Source: Actinomycetes bacterium (GTDB taxonomy: Bacteria; Actinomycetota; Actinomycetes; Actinomycetales; Dermabacteraceae). Taken from it: 5,832 nt of DNA. The translations under genes and the position numbers were made by a program. Positions 1-5,590 of this stretch are shown here, piece after piece. The stretch is taken from positions 1 to 5,832 of the forward strand of contig JAEWEZ010000041.1 of NCBI GenBank assembly GCA_023389045.1. Direction: 5' to 3'. Each line of letters starts with the position of its first letter. Within the stretch, counting starts at the first letter, position 1. The notes under the pieces were generated by a model. It was given only the letters and a program-made list of their open reading frames with translations, did no database searches and was not told where the DNA came from.

Positions 1-630
1 GTCATAGACCGTACGCGCCGGGGCCTTCCCGTAAAGGCCGTCGTCATCGCTCTTCAGCAGCACGTCAACCATCAGATGGATGGCATCGCGCGGGGTATAA
101 AACTCACCCGCCACCTGGCCGTTCTCGCTAAAGGAACGGAACATGAGGTCCTCGAAGAGGTCGCCCATAGCGTTTTCGCCGATTGCTGCATCCGAGAGGT
201 CGATCTCAGAGAAGTGCTTAATAACGCCCCAGAGAACGTTGTTTTGGTCGAGCTTGGCGATCAGCTCCGGGAACTTGAAAGCAGACCACACCTGTCGCAC
301 GTTTTCCGAAAAGCTATCCAGGTAGGTTTGCAAGCCTTCCTTGGCCTGATCATCCGAGGCGCTGATATGGGCCAGGGAAAGTGCAGAGGTGTTGAAGAAG
401 CTCAGGCCCGTCTTAGCCAGAACCACCTGCGGCAGCATGTGATCGGGAAACGAGGACTCTTTGGCAATCCGCCGCACCTCATCCCTCGTCGGCTCCAGCA
501 GGCATTCGAGCCGACGCAACACAGTGAAGGGCAAAATGTAGTCGCCGTAGTCCTGCCGGGGAACCACGCCACGCAGATACGTGTCTGCGGTCTGCCATAC
601 AGCCTGGTACAAGGAAGACGAAGAGTTCAC
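1..630 (-). CDS. hsdM: Type I restriction-modification DNA methyltransferase subunit HsdM, N-terminal part (C-terminus beyond the window)
   Basis: HsdM is the N6-adenine methyltransferase of a type I restriction-modification complex; with HsdS it methylates host DNA and it supports cleavage by HsdR. The 210 visible residues carry the helical HsdM N-terminal domain (about residues 5-160, with DYGDYILPFTVLRRLE at 27-42) and the junction into the methyltransferase domain (GDLFEDLMFRSF at 156-167, GEFYTPRDAIHLMVDVLL at 175-192). The last visible residues, TVYD, are where SAM-binding motif I normally begins, so motif I and the catalytic NPPY-type motif lie outside. I chose the GTG at 630 because AGAAGG sits 8 bases upstream and the product starts close to the family N-terminus. 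An in-frame ATG at 687 would add 19 residues, but it has no clear ribosome binding site and the extension is not family-like. Sampled rows here are 50-57% GC against about 70% in a glnA row, suggesting acquisition. hsdS and hsdR are not in view. Confidence 0.9.
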   Translation of the reverse strand, partial: MNSSSSLYQAVWQTADTYLRGVVPRQDYGDYILPFTVLRRLECLLEPTRDEVRRIAKESSFPDHMLPQVVLAKTGLSFFNTSALSLAHISASDDQAKEGLQTYLDSFSENVRQVWSAFKFPELIAKLDQNNVLWGVIKHFSEIDLSDAAIGENAMGDLFEDLMFRSFSENGQVAGEFYTPRDAIHLMVDVLLKSDDDGLYGKAPARTVYD

Positions 631-638
631 CGACGAGA

Positions 639-644
639 CCTTCT
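639..644 (-). promoter_or_regulatory. Ribosome binding site deciding the hsdM start
   Basis: AGAAGG on the minus strand lies 8 bases before the GTG at 630. No comparable site precedes the in-frame ATG at 687, so this site decides the start choice. Confidence 0.55.
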
Positions 645-719
645 GTTGATTACTGTTCGGCAAAGCCGGTGCGGAGTGCGCCAGCATCGCTGATAGTCAC
701 TTGACCATTCTTCTCGCAC

Positions 720-725
720 AGCCTA
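720..725 (-). promoter_or_regulatory. Candidate -10 element for hsdM
   Basis: TAGGCT on the minus strand fits the actinobacterial TANNNT -10 pattern and matches the hexamer in front of the RDD gene. Transcription would start near 713, giving a leader of about 80 bases before the GTG at 630. No convincing -35 hexamer is seen 16-19 bases upstream, so this is tentative. Confidence 0.3.
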
Positions 726-777
726 CCAATCCACTTCCTGACCAGTGCGAATAAAACGCCTCACCCGCCCAAACACA

Positions 778-814
778 CCAACCCCCGGATCCCACGAAGG
801 GATCCGGGGGTTGG
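778..814 (-). terminator. Intrinsic terminator downstream of glnA
   Basis: A perfect inverted repeat has arms at 778-793 and 799-814 (16 base pairs, GC-rich, with GGATCC at the loop end) and a five-base loop. It starts 55 bases past the glnA stop codon, in the direction of glnA transcription. The bases after the stem on the minus strand (TGTGTTTG) are only partly U-rich, so termination may be incomplete and some read-through into the hsdM leader is possible. Confidence 0.8.
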
Positions 815-869
815 CCTTGCTCAGCGCATCCGCCTCACCGCGCACTCAGCACGGCAGGCGCCCCGTCGA

Positions 870-2300
870 TCACAGATCGAAGTAGAGCTCGAACTCGTAG
901 GGGTGCGGGCGGAAGCGGAACGGGTCGATCTCGGTGCTGCGCTTGAGCTCGATCCAGGTGGAGATGAGGTCCTCGGGGAACACGTCGCCCTCGGTGAGGT
1001 AGTCGTGATCGGCTTCGAGGGCGTCCAGCGCCTCACCCAGGGAGGAGGGCAGCTGCTTGATTTGGGCGTGCTCCTCCGGGGGCAGCTCGTACAGGTCCTT
1101 GTCGATCGGCTCCGGCGGCTCGATGCGGTTGCGGATACCGTCGATACCGGCCATGAGCTGCGCGGCGAAGGAGAGGTACGGGTTCGCCGAGGGGTCCGGC
1201 GCACGGAACTCGATGCGCTTGGCCTTCGGGGAGGAACCGGTCACCGGGATACGGATCGCGGCCGAACGGTTACGGGCCGAGTAGACCATGTTCACCGGCG
1301 CCTCGAACCCCGGCACCAGGCGCTTGTAGGAGTTCACGGTCGGGTTGGTGAAGGCCACCAGCGAGGGGGCGTGCTCGATGATGCCGCCGATGTACCAGCG
1401 GGCAATATCGGAGAGGCCACCGTAGCCACGCTCGTCGTAGAACAGCGGCTCGCCGTCCTTCCACAGCGACTGGTGGGTGTGCATGCCCGAGCCGTTATCG
1501 CCGAACAGCGGCTTCGGCATGAAGGTGGCGGTCTTGCCGGCCTCCCACACGGTGTTCTTCACGACGTACTTGAACTTCATGACGTCGTCGGCCGCCTGCA
1601 GCAGGGTGTTGAACCGGTAGTTGATCTCCTGCTGACCGGCGGTGCCCACCTCGTGGTGCGCGCGCTCCACCTGCAGGCCCACCTGGCCGAGCATGTGGCA
1701 GATGTCGTCGCGCAGATCGGCCATCTGGTCATTGGGGGAGACGGGGAAGTACCCGGACTTCAGGCGGGTCTTGTACCCCTGGTTGCCGCCGAACTCCGAC
1801 TCATCGCGACCGGTGTTCCAGACCGCCTCATCCGAGTCGATCTTGAAGAAGGACGACTGGGTGGTGGTCTGGTAGCGGATGTCGTCGAAGATGTAGAACT
1901 CTGCCTCAGCCGCAAAGAAAGCGGTGTCGGCGATGCCGGTGGAGCGCAGGTACTCCTCGGCCTTCGCGGCGACCGTGCGGGGGTCACGCGAGTAGGGCTC
2001 ATCGGTGAAGGGATCGACGATTGAGAAGTTGATAACCAGGGTCTTCCGCTCGCGGAAGGGATCCAGGTAAGCGGTCTCGAGGTCCGGCACCAGCTTCATA
2101 TCGGACTCGTGGATCGCCTGGAAGCCACGGATCGACGAGCCGTCGAAGAGCTGGCCGGTGGCGATCGCGTCGGCATCGAAGGTGGACGCCGGCACGTTGA
2201 AGTGCTGCATCACACCGGGCAGATCGCAGAACCGGATGTCGATGAATTCGACACCCTCCTCCTCGACGTACTTCTCCAGTTCACTGGGGCTGCTGAACAC
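870..2300 (-). CDS. glnA: Type I (GSI-beta) glutamine synthetase
   Basis: This cytosolic dodecameric enzyme makes glutamine from glutamate, ammonia and ATP and is the main ammonia-assimilating enzyme. The 476-residue length is normal for bacterial GSI. Visible landmarks are DGSS at 53-56; metal ligands Glu132 and Glu134 in AEAEF; Glu217 and Glu225 in the ERAHHEVGTAGQQE stretch; Asn269 and His274 in GDNGSGMHTHQS; the glutamate-binding loop with Arg327 and Glu333 in KRLVPGFEAP; Arg345 and Arg350 in RNRSAAIR; and Glu364 and Arg366 in RIEFR. Tyr404 in DLYELPPEE is the adenylylation site of the GSI-beta class, so control by the GlnE adenylyltransferase is expected from family knowledge. No active-site residue is missing. 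The start is a GTG with GGAGGAG just upstream, and the N-terminus matches family length. It is monocistronic by layout, divergent from the RDD gene and followed by a strong hairpin. Confidence 0.98.
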   Translation of the reverse strand: MFSSPSELEKYVEEEGVEFIDIRFCDLPGVMQHFNVPASTFDADAIATGQLFDGSSIRGFQAIHESDMKLVPDLETAYLDPFRERKTLVINFSIVDPFTDEPYSRDPRTVAAKAEEYLRSTGIADTAFFAAEAEFYIFDDIRYQTTTQSSFFKIDSDEAVWNTGRDESEFGGNQGYKTRLKSGYFPVSPNDQMADLRDDICHMLGQVGLQVERAHHEVGTAGQQEINYRFNTLLQAADDVMKFKYVVKNTVWEAGKTATFMPKPLFGDNGSGMHTHQSLWKDGEPLFYDERGYGGLSDIARWYIGGIIEHAPSLVAFTNPTVNSYKRLVPGFEAPVNMVYSARNRSAAIRIPVTGSSPKAKRIEFRAPDPSANPYLSFAAQLMAGIDGIRNRIEPPEPIDKDLYELPPEEHAQIKQLPSSLGEALDALEADHDYLTEGDVFPEDLISTWIELKRSTEIDPFRFRPHPYEFELYFDL

Positions 2301-2302
2301 TT

Positions 2303-2309
2303 CTCCTCC
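2303..2309 (-). promoter_or_regulatory. glnA ribosome binding site, with an unusually close start
   Basis: GGAGGAG lies just before the GTG start at 2300, with only 4 bases between the GGAGG core and the start codon. An out-of-frame ATG (2311-2309) overlaps the site and has no ribosome binding site of its own. A 5-bp GC hairpin (2314-2318 with 2324-2328) stands immediately upstream in the leader. Confidence 0.7.
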
Positions 2310-2387
2310 ATCCGCGCGGGGGACGCGCTGTGCGGGACCGGATGATCTGGCGGGGCGGGCATGACCGTGCCGAACCCCGATACGAAA

Positions 2388-2393
2388 AGTCTA
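2388..2393 (-). promoter_or_regulatory. Candidate glnA promoter -10 element
   Basis: TAGACT on the minus strand matches the actinobacterial -10 pattern and is followed by an AT-rich run. Transcription would begin near 2381, giving a leader of about 80 bases. The region at -35 (TGCAGG at 18-base spacing) is a poor match to TTGACA, which is common for actinobacterial promoters. The same hexamer precedes lipA. Confidence 0.45.
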
Positions 2394-2726
2394 GGCGCCC
2401 CCTGGCACGCCCCTGCAGAGCTGTCCAGCCCTAAAAATCGGGTTCCGGAAGATCCCGAGATCGTGAGCGAGGGCGGGTTGCGAGGACGCTCCAGAACGAT
2501 GGGGGAGAGTGCCGAGGGGAGCGGCCGACGGGCCTTCGCGGAGCTTCCATCGCCCATCGGCGGGAGCATTCGAAGGTGTCCACCACGAACCGCGCCGCCG
2601 TCCCGTTGTCGCCCCCACCGACCCGCCCCGTCGGCACCCGGATCCCGCGCCCGCGCACCGCGCCCGTCGTGCCCGAGCACATGCCGCATACGTCACGTGC
2701 CCCCGAGCTCACCACCCGCAGCGCAC

Positions 2727-2732
2727 TAGGCT
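2727..2732 (+). promoter_or_regulatory. RDD gene promoter -10 element, positioned for a leaderless transcript
   Basis: TAGGCT ends six bases before the GTG start at 2739, so transcription is expected to start at or within a base or two of the start codon itself. No -35 hexamer is obvious at 2704-2709. The purine run GGGGGA between the two touches the start codon and is too close to act as a normal ribosome binding site. Confidence 0.6.
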
Positions 2733-2738
2733 GGGGGA

Positions 2739-3173
2739 GTGATCGAACGCAAGGACATCGGCTCCTGGATGGACGGCCCCGAAGGGGACCCCGACTACGT
2801 ACGCGGCAGCGCTCTCGGCCTGCCCGCGCAGGGCTCCGGCTCCGTGGCGCCCGTGCCGCGCCGCTTCCTTTCCCTCCTGGCCGATTGGTTCCTCGCCTCG
2901 CTCGTCTCGATGCTGTTTTTTCACTTCGACTCGGTGGCGACCCTCCTGATCTTCGCCCTGGTCAACGTGGTTTTCCATACGCTTTTTGGGGCCACCCCTG
3001 GGCAGTTCATGCTCGGCCTGCGCCTCACTCCCGTGCGGGGCCGACTCCCGATGATTGCGCGCAGCACCCTGCGCACCGCGCTACTGCTTCTGCTGATCCC
3101 CGCCGTGGTCTGGAACCGCGACGCGCAGCCCCTGCACGACGTAGCCGCCGGCACCGCCGTGGTGCGCGCCTGA
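2739..3173 (+). CDS. RDD-family small membrane protein
   Basis: This 144-residue protein of the RDD family is probably in the cytoplasmic membrane. Family members are integral membrane proteins of mostly unknown function; transport roles have been shown or proposed for some. A hydrophilic N-terminus (1-39) is followed by the family arginine-aspartate signature (Arg41-Arg42 and Asp49 in RRFLSLLADW), hydrophobic segments at about 43-61, 66-84 and 111-125, the GATPGQFMLGLRL loop typical of the family at 84-96, and the closing NRDAQPLHDVAAGTAVV at 126-142, where the family normally has a LHD-LAGT motif. The third hydrophobic helix follows an arginine-containing loop. It starts with GTG directly behind a -10 element, so it is likely leaderless. 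In other actinobacteria a homologous gene lies between the DUF4191 gene and glnA, as here. It is transcribed away from glnA and towards the DUF4191 gene. Its function in this neighbourhood is unknown. Confidence 0.88.
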   Translation: MIERKDIGSWMDGPEGDPDYVRGSALGLPAQGSGSVAPVPRRFLSLLADWFLASLVSMLFFHFDSVATLLIFALVNVVFHTLFGATPGQFMLGLRLTPVRGRLPMIARSTLRTALLLLLIPAVVWNRDAQPLHDVAAGTAVVRA

Positions 3174-3201
3174 GCGTGATCGCACGCCCCACAGCGTTTG
3201 C

Positions 3202-3225
3202 AGCGCCCCGGTGAATCGGGGCGCT
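3202..3225 (+). terminator. Probable terminator hairpin after the RDD gene
   Basis: A perfect 9-bp inverted repeat (3202-3210 with 3217-3225, loop GTGAAT) begins 28 bases after the RDD stop codon. There is no U-run after it, so it is either a U-less actinobacterial terminator or an RNA-stabilising 3' end. Confidence 0.5.
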
Positions 3226-3289
3226 CTCCGGGCCGCGGCTGAGTTCCGTTCGGCTGCCCTCCGTGAGCGCCCGGGTTCCGTATCGAAGG

Positions 3290-3315
3290 GGCCGACGGGC
3301 CATGACCCGTCGGCC
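3290..3315. repeat. Perfect inverted repeat in the convergent spacer
   Basis: A 10-bp stem (3290-3299 with 3306-3315, loop CCATGA) lies 116 bases past the RDD stop codon. Neither strand has a U-run behind it. It may be a second back-up terminator for the RDD transcript or the fold of a small RNA. Parts of its sequence (CCGTCGGCC, GGCCATGA) recur near 3452-3465. Confidence 0.4.
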
Positions 3316-3539
3316 GACACTCCGCATCTGAACCCCGCCGCGCCGCCCCGAAGCGATCCCAGAGAGCGTCGGACTCAGTGCCTCACCGCGCCCCACCGTC
3401 GGCCCCTCACCGCCCTCCCGGAGCCTCCCGCGCACGCACCCGAAGTGCTCTCCGTCGGCCATGAAAACCCGTGCGCCAGAGAGCCAGGAAAGGCCCCTCA
3501 CGCGCTCCGAGAGCCCCGAATAAGCCCCGTCTTTCCCTC

Positions 3540-3579
3540 AAAAAAAGATCGTGACCTGCGGGTCTCGCAGGTCACGATC
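3540..3579 (-). terminator. Strong intrinsic terminator for the lipA/DUF4191 transcript
   Basis: A perfect 13-bp inverted repeat (3547-3559 with 3567-3579), extendable to 14 pairs with a five-base loop, is followed on the minus strand by seven consecutive T (3546-3540). It begins 35 bases past the DUF4191 stop codon. This is the only classical stem plus U-run terminator in the window and marks the end of the lipB-lipA-DUF4191 unit. Confidence 0.92.
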
Positions 3580-3614
3580 AGATCACGAACATCACGGGAA
3601 GGTAACGGGGGAAA

Positions 3615-4346
3615 TTAGCGCCCCCGCATCGCCCGACGGTCCGGGCGCATCCGCATCGGATCCACACCCTTCGGCACCGCCTGACGCAAAGAACGCTGCA
3701 GAGCGTTCAGACGACGGCCCACCTCGGCCGACTCATCGCGCGTGAGCACCTTCTTCATCCGCTGCATATGCGTGGGCAGCTTGTGCAGCGGCACCTGGCC
3801 CTGCTCATCACCCACAATGATGTGGTGGATCGGCACATTCTCGTGATGCAACACCCGGCGGATTGCCTTCGTCTCCTTATCCAGAAGAGTGAGAGACGCG
3901 CGCGAATCATCATCAGCAACCAGCGCAATACCCGCACGGCCCGAGGCGCGGTAAATCATCTTCTGGGTACGACGATCAATCTGCACCGGCTCCTCATGCA
4001 CATCCCAGCCGCGACGGATCGACTGCATCGCCGCCAGCGGCGCACCCGGCTGACCCGCAATCCGCGAGAAAGCCGCACGCTCCGCCTTCCGCGCCAGGAT
4101 CAACATCGCAACCAGCAGACCAATCGCGATACCCAGGAAGATGCCGTACCAAGGGTTCGAGATCAGCCACCAGCTCAAAAGCACCATGACCACGATCGAC
4201 AGAGCGATCGACCCCAGCATCATCGGCAGGGTAGAGCTGTCCACCTCCTGGGTGAACTTGTACACCTGCACCATCTGCTTGATGCGGCCGGGCTTCTTCT
4301 GCTTCTTCTCGCCACTAGCGGTGGCGTCCTTGTCCTTGCGGGCCAT
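3615..4346 (-). CDS. DUF4191 integral membrane protein
   Basis: This 243-residue protein of the actinobacterial DUF4191 family (the Rv2219 type in mycobacteria) has no known function. A lysine-rich cytosolic N-terminus (MARKDKDATASGEKKQKK) and a helix to about residue 36 precede two transmembrane segments at about 40-62 and 66-85. A cytosolic domain follows, with the family features GQPGAPLAAMQSIRRGW, a VPIHHIIVGDEQGQVPLHKL stretch and the conserved HMQRMKK tail. The ATG at 4346 is preferred: it has a GAGAG ribosome binding site five bases upstream and gives the family-typical MARK start. An in-frame ATG at 4397 would add 17 residues without family support. It lies 137 bases downstream of lipA on the same strand and ends before a strong terminator, so co-transcription with lipA is likely. 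The constant linkage to lipB-lipA suggests, without proving, a tie to lipoylation or envelope physiology. Confidence 0.88.
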   Translation of the reverse strand: MARKDKDATASGEKKQKKPGRIKQMVQVYKFTQEVDSSTLPMMLGSIALSIVVMVLLSWWLISNPWYGIFLGIAIGLLVAMLILARKAERAAFSRIAGQPGAPLAAMQSIRRGWDVHEEPVQIDRRTQKMIYRASGRAGIALVADDDSRASLTLLDKETKAIRRVLHHENVPIHHIIVGDEQGQVPLHKLPTHMQRMKKVLTRDESAEVGRRLNALQRSLRQAVPKGVDPMRMRPDRRAMRGR

Positions 4347-4483
4347 GGAAACTCTCTTCGTGATCGCGGGCTCCCAGGGGAGGAACCCAAAGGTCAAAAG
4401 TGTCAGCGGTCGAGGCGCCGACGGGGGGAAGGGGGAGTAAACGCGTCGGGTACGGGAACGCTGCGCTTACCCGCGGCGGGACA
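4347..4483 (-). other. Spacer between lipA and the DUF4191 gene
   Basis: This 137-base spacer has no gene of its own. A short imperfect hairpin (4368-4388, seven pairs with one G-U) stands before the DUF4191 ribosome binding site, but there is no terminator with a U-run, so transcription from lipA probably continues. A TAGTGT overlapping the lipA stop codon fits a -10 pattern only loosely. Confidence 0.4.
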
Positions 4484-5536
4484 CTACCCGGCGCAGCGGG
4501 AGGAACCGGCGGCACCCCGCGCCGCCGAGGCCTGCAGACGCGCCACCACCGAGGCGGCCTCCTGATGCGCGGGCGACTCCGAATCCAAATGCCGCAGATT
4601 CTCCGGAATCTCACGGCCAAGCTTCTTCATCGCCTGCGCCCACAGGCGCCCGGCACGATACGAGGACCGCACCATCGGCCCCGCCATCACGCCCAGGAAA
4701 CCCATCTCCTCAGCCTGCTTGGACAGCTCCAGGAATTCCTGCGGCTTCACCCAGCGGTCGATCGGATGATGCAGCTTCGAGGGACGCAGATACTGCGTGA
4801 GGGTGAGCAGATCGCAGCCCGCATCACGCAGGTCGCGGATCGAGGCCAGAGCCTCCTCGGTGGTCTCACCCATGCCCAGGATCAGATTCGACTTGGTGAT
4901 CATGCCGGCCTCCTTCGCCGAGTTGATCACCTCGAGAGAACGCTCATAGCGAAAGGCCGGGCGGATGCGTTTGAACACGCGCGGCACGGTCTCCAGGTTG
5001 TGGCCGAACACCTCAGGCTTGGAGTCGTAGACCTTCTGCATCGCCGAGGCGTCACCGCGGATATCGTCGATCAGCAGCTCCACACCCGTGCCGGGCGAGA
5101 CCGCATGAATCTGCTTGCAGGTCTGCGCGAAGAGGCTCGCCGCACCATCGGGCAGATCGTCACGGGCCACACCCGTCACCGTTGCGTACCGCAGGCCCAT
5201 TTCCACAATCGACTGGGCCACCTTGAACGGCTCCATCGGATCCACCGGATTCGGCTTACCCGTGGCGATATCGCAGAAGTCGCAGCGGCGAGTACAGGTA
5301 TCGCCACCGATGAGGAAGGTCGCCTCGCGATCCTCCCAGCACTCGAAGATATTGGGGCAGCCGGCCTCCTCGCACACCGTATGCAAGCCACGCCCGTGCA
5401 CGCGCTTCTTCATCGCGCTGTACTCCGGGCCCATCACCGCACGGGTCTTGATCCAGTTCGGCTTGCGCTCGATCGGGACCTCCGCGTTCCGCGCCTCTAC
5501 GCGCAGAAGACGCCGGCCCTCCGGGGCGATCGTCAC
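4484..5536 (-). CDS. lipA: Lipoyl synthase (radical SAM)
   Basis: LipA inserts two sulfur atoms at C6 and C8 of protein-bound octanoyl groups to make lipoyl cofactors on 2-oxoacid dehydrogenase E2 subunits and glycine cleavage H protein. The 350-residue product has both iron-sulfur clusters: the auxiliary (sulfur-donating) cluster cysteines Cys55, Cys60 and Cys66 in CEEAGCPNIFEC, and the radical SAM CX3CX2C motif Cys81, Cys85 and Cys88 in CTRRCDFC. The C-terminal RSSY motif (290-293), whose serine ligates the auxiliary cluster, is intact, as are the GVARDDLPDGAA and HNLETV stretches typical of the family. The last 20 residues or so are alanine-rich and unconserved. The GTG start is fixed by GAGGAGG seven bases upstream. 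It lies 54 bases after lipB on the same strand, and a TAGACT in that gap may be its own promoter. Confidence 0.98.
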   Translation of the reverse strand: MTIAPEGRRLLRVEARNAEVPIERKPNWIKTRAVMGPEYSAMKKRVHGRGLHTVCEEAGCPNIFECWEDREATFLIGGDTCTRRCDFCDIATGKPNPVDPMEPFKVAQSIVEMGLRYATVTGVARDDLPDGAASLFAQTCKQIHAVSPGTGVELLIDDIRGDASAMQKVYDSKPEVFGHNLETVPRVFKRIRPAFRYERSLEVINSAKEAGMITKSNLILGMGETTEEALASIRDLRDAGCDLLTLTQYLRPSKLHHPIDRWVKPQEFLELSKQAEEMGFLGVMAGPMVRSSYRAGRLWAQAMKKLGREIPENLRHLDSESPAHQEAASVVARLQASAARGAAGSSRCAG

Positions 5537-5543
5537 TCTCGTG

Positions 5544-5550
5544 CCTCCTC
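5544..5550 (-). promoter_or_regulatory. lipA ribosome binding site
   Basis: GAGGAGG is spaced seven bases from the GTG start at 5536. It is the best ribosome binding site in the window and settles the non-ATG start. Confidence 0.85.
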
Positions 5551-5567
5551 GCTTCGACTGCTCTGGG

Positions 5568-5573
5568 AGTCTA
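5568..5573 (-). promoter_or_regulatory. Candidate internal promoter -10 element for lipA
   Basis: TAGACT in the lipB-lipA gap is the same hexamer as the glnA -10 candidate. It would start a transcript near 5561 with a leader of about 25 bases carrying the GAGGAGG site. No clear -35 is seen, so lipA may also depend on read-through from lipB. Confidence 0.4.
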
Positions 5574-5590
5574 TCGGGACCACCTCTTGA

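Larger units (their letters stand above)
627..760 (-). other. hsdM leader with two short open frames of uncertain meaning
   Basis: Two short minus-strand frames lie in the hsdM leader. The first is open from 760 to a TAA at 652-650. It reads like the tail of a protein (containing VRKWIGRLCEKNG and ending in GALRTGFAEQ) but has no good start codon near its beginning, so it could be the remnant of a gene broken when the locus was acquired. The second runs from a GTG at 719 to a TGA whose first two bases are shared with the hsdM GTG start (GTGA overlap). It is 30 codons long, rich in arginine, and lacks its own ribosome binding site; it could be a coupled leader peptide or chance. Neither is convincing as a gene. 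Confidence 0.15.
2301..2738. other. Divergent non-coding region between glnA and the RDD gene
   Basis: This 438-base stretch separates two divergent genes. It holds the glnA leader and promoter candidate at its left and the RDD promoter at its right edge. The middle (about 2400-2700) is GC-rich with several open frames on both strands, but their products are arginine- and proline-rich, have no recognisable domain and no ribosome binding sites, so I see no gene there. I looked for GlnR-type boxes (GTNAC, six bases, GAAAC) because glnA is a GlnR target in related groups, and found no convincing pair. Confidence 0.6.
3174..3614. other. Non-coding spacer between convergent RDD and DUF4191 genes
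   Basis: This 441-base stretch has no convincing gene. Open frames on either strand (for example plus 3211-3618 and minus 3025-3501) give arginine- and proline-rich products without domains and run through both hairpins or neighbouring genes. It contains three perfect hairpins (3202-3225, 3290-3315, 3547-3579). The part between the second and third (about 3316-3539) is C-rich on the plus strand, with short repeated words such as CCGTCGGCC and GAGAGC; I see no promoter in it that I would defend. Confidence 0.6.

Noticed and set aside
76..693. Open frame of 205 codons on the plus strand
   Set aside because: It lies opposite hsdM, whose minus-strand frame has clear family sequence throughout; the plus product has no recognisable domain.
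903..2024. Open frame of 373 codons on the plus strand
   Set aside because: It is the antisense shadow of glnA in high-GC DNA; its composition (Arg, Gly, Val, His, Leu) is typical of such shadows and it has no ribosome binding site.
2210..2689. Minus-strand frame of 159 codons overlapping the glnA start
   Set aside because: It overlaps the well-supported glnA N-terminus in another frame, spans the promoter region and shows no domain; the internal ATG at 2311 has no ribosome binding site.
2680..2710. CACGTG palindrome and GTCAC/GTGAC words considered as a GlnR or other operator
   Set aside because: The partner GAAAC half-site at the right spacing is missing, and the word lies about 300 bases from the glnA promoter candidate.
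2576..3214. Plus-strand frame of 212 codons across the RDD gene
   Set aside because: It covers the RDD gene in another frame and is arginine- and proline-rich; the RDD frame has membrane segments and family motifs.
3211..3618. Plus-strand frame of 135 codons in the convergent spacer
   Set aside because: It passes through two perfect hairpins including the strong terminator, has low-complexity composition and no ribosome binding site.
4400..5590. Open frame of 396 codons on the plus strand
   Set aside because: It is antisense to lipA and runs through both intergenic gaps; histidine- and arginine-rich with no domain.
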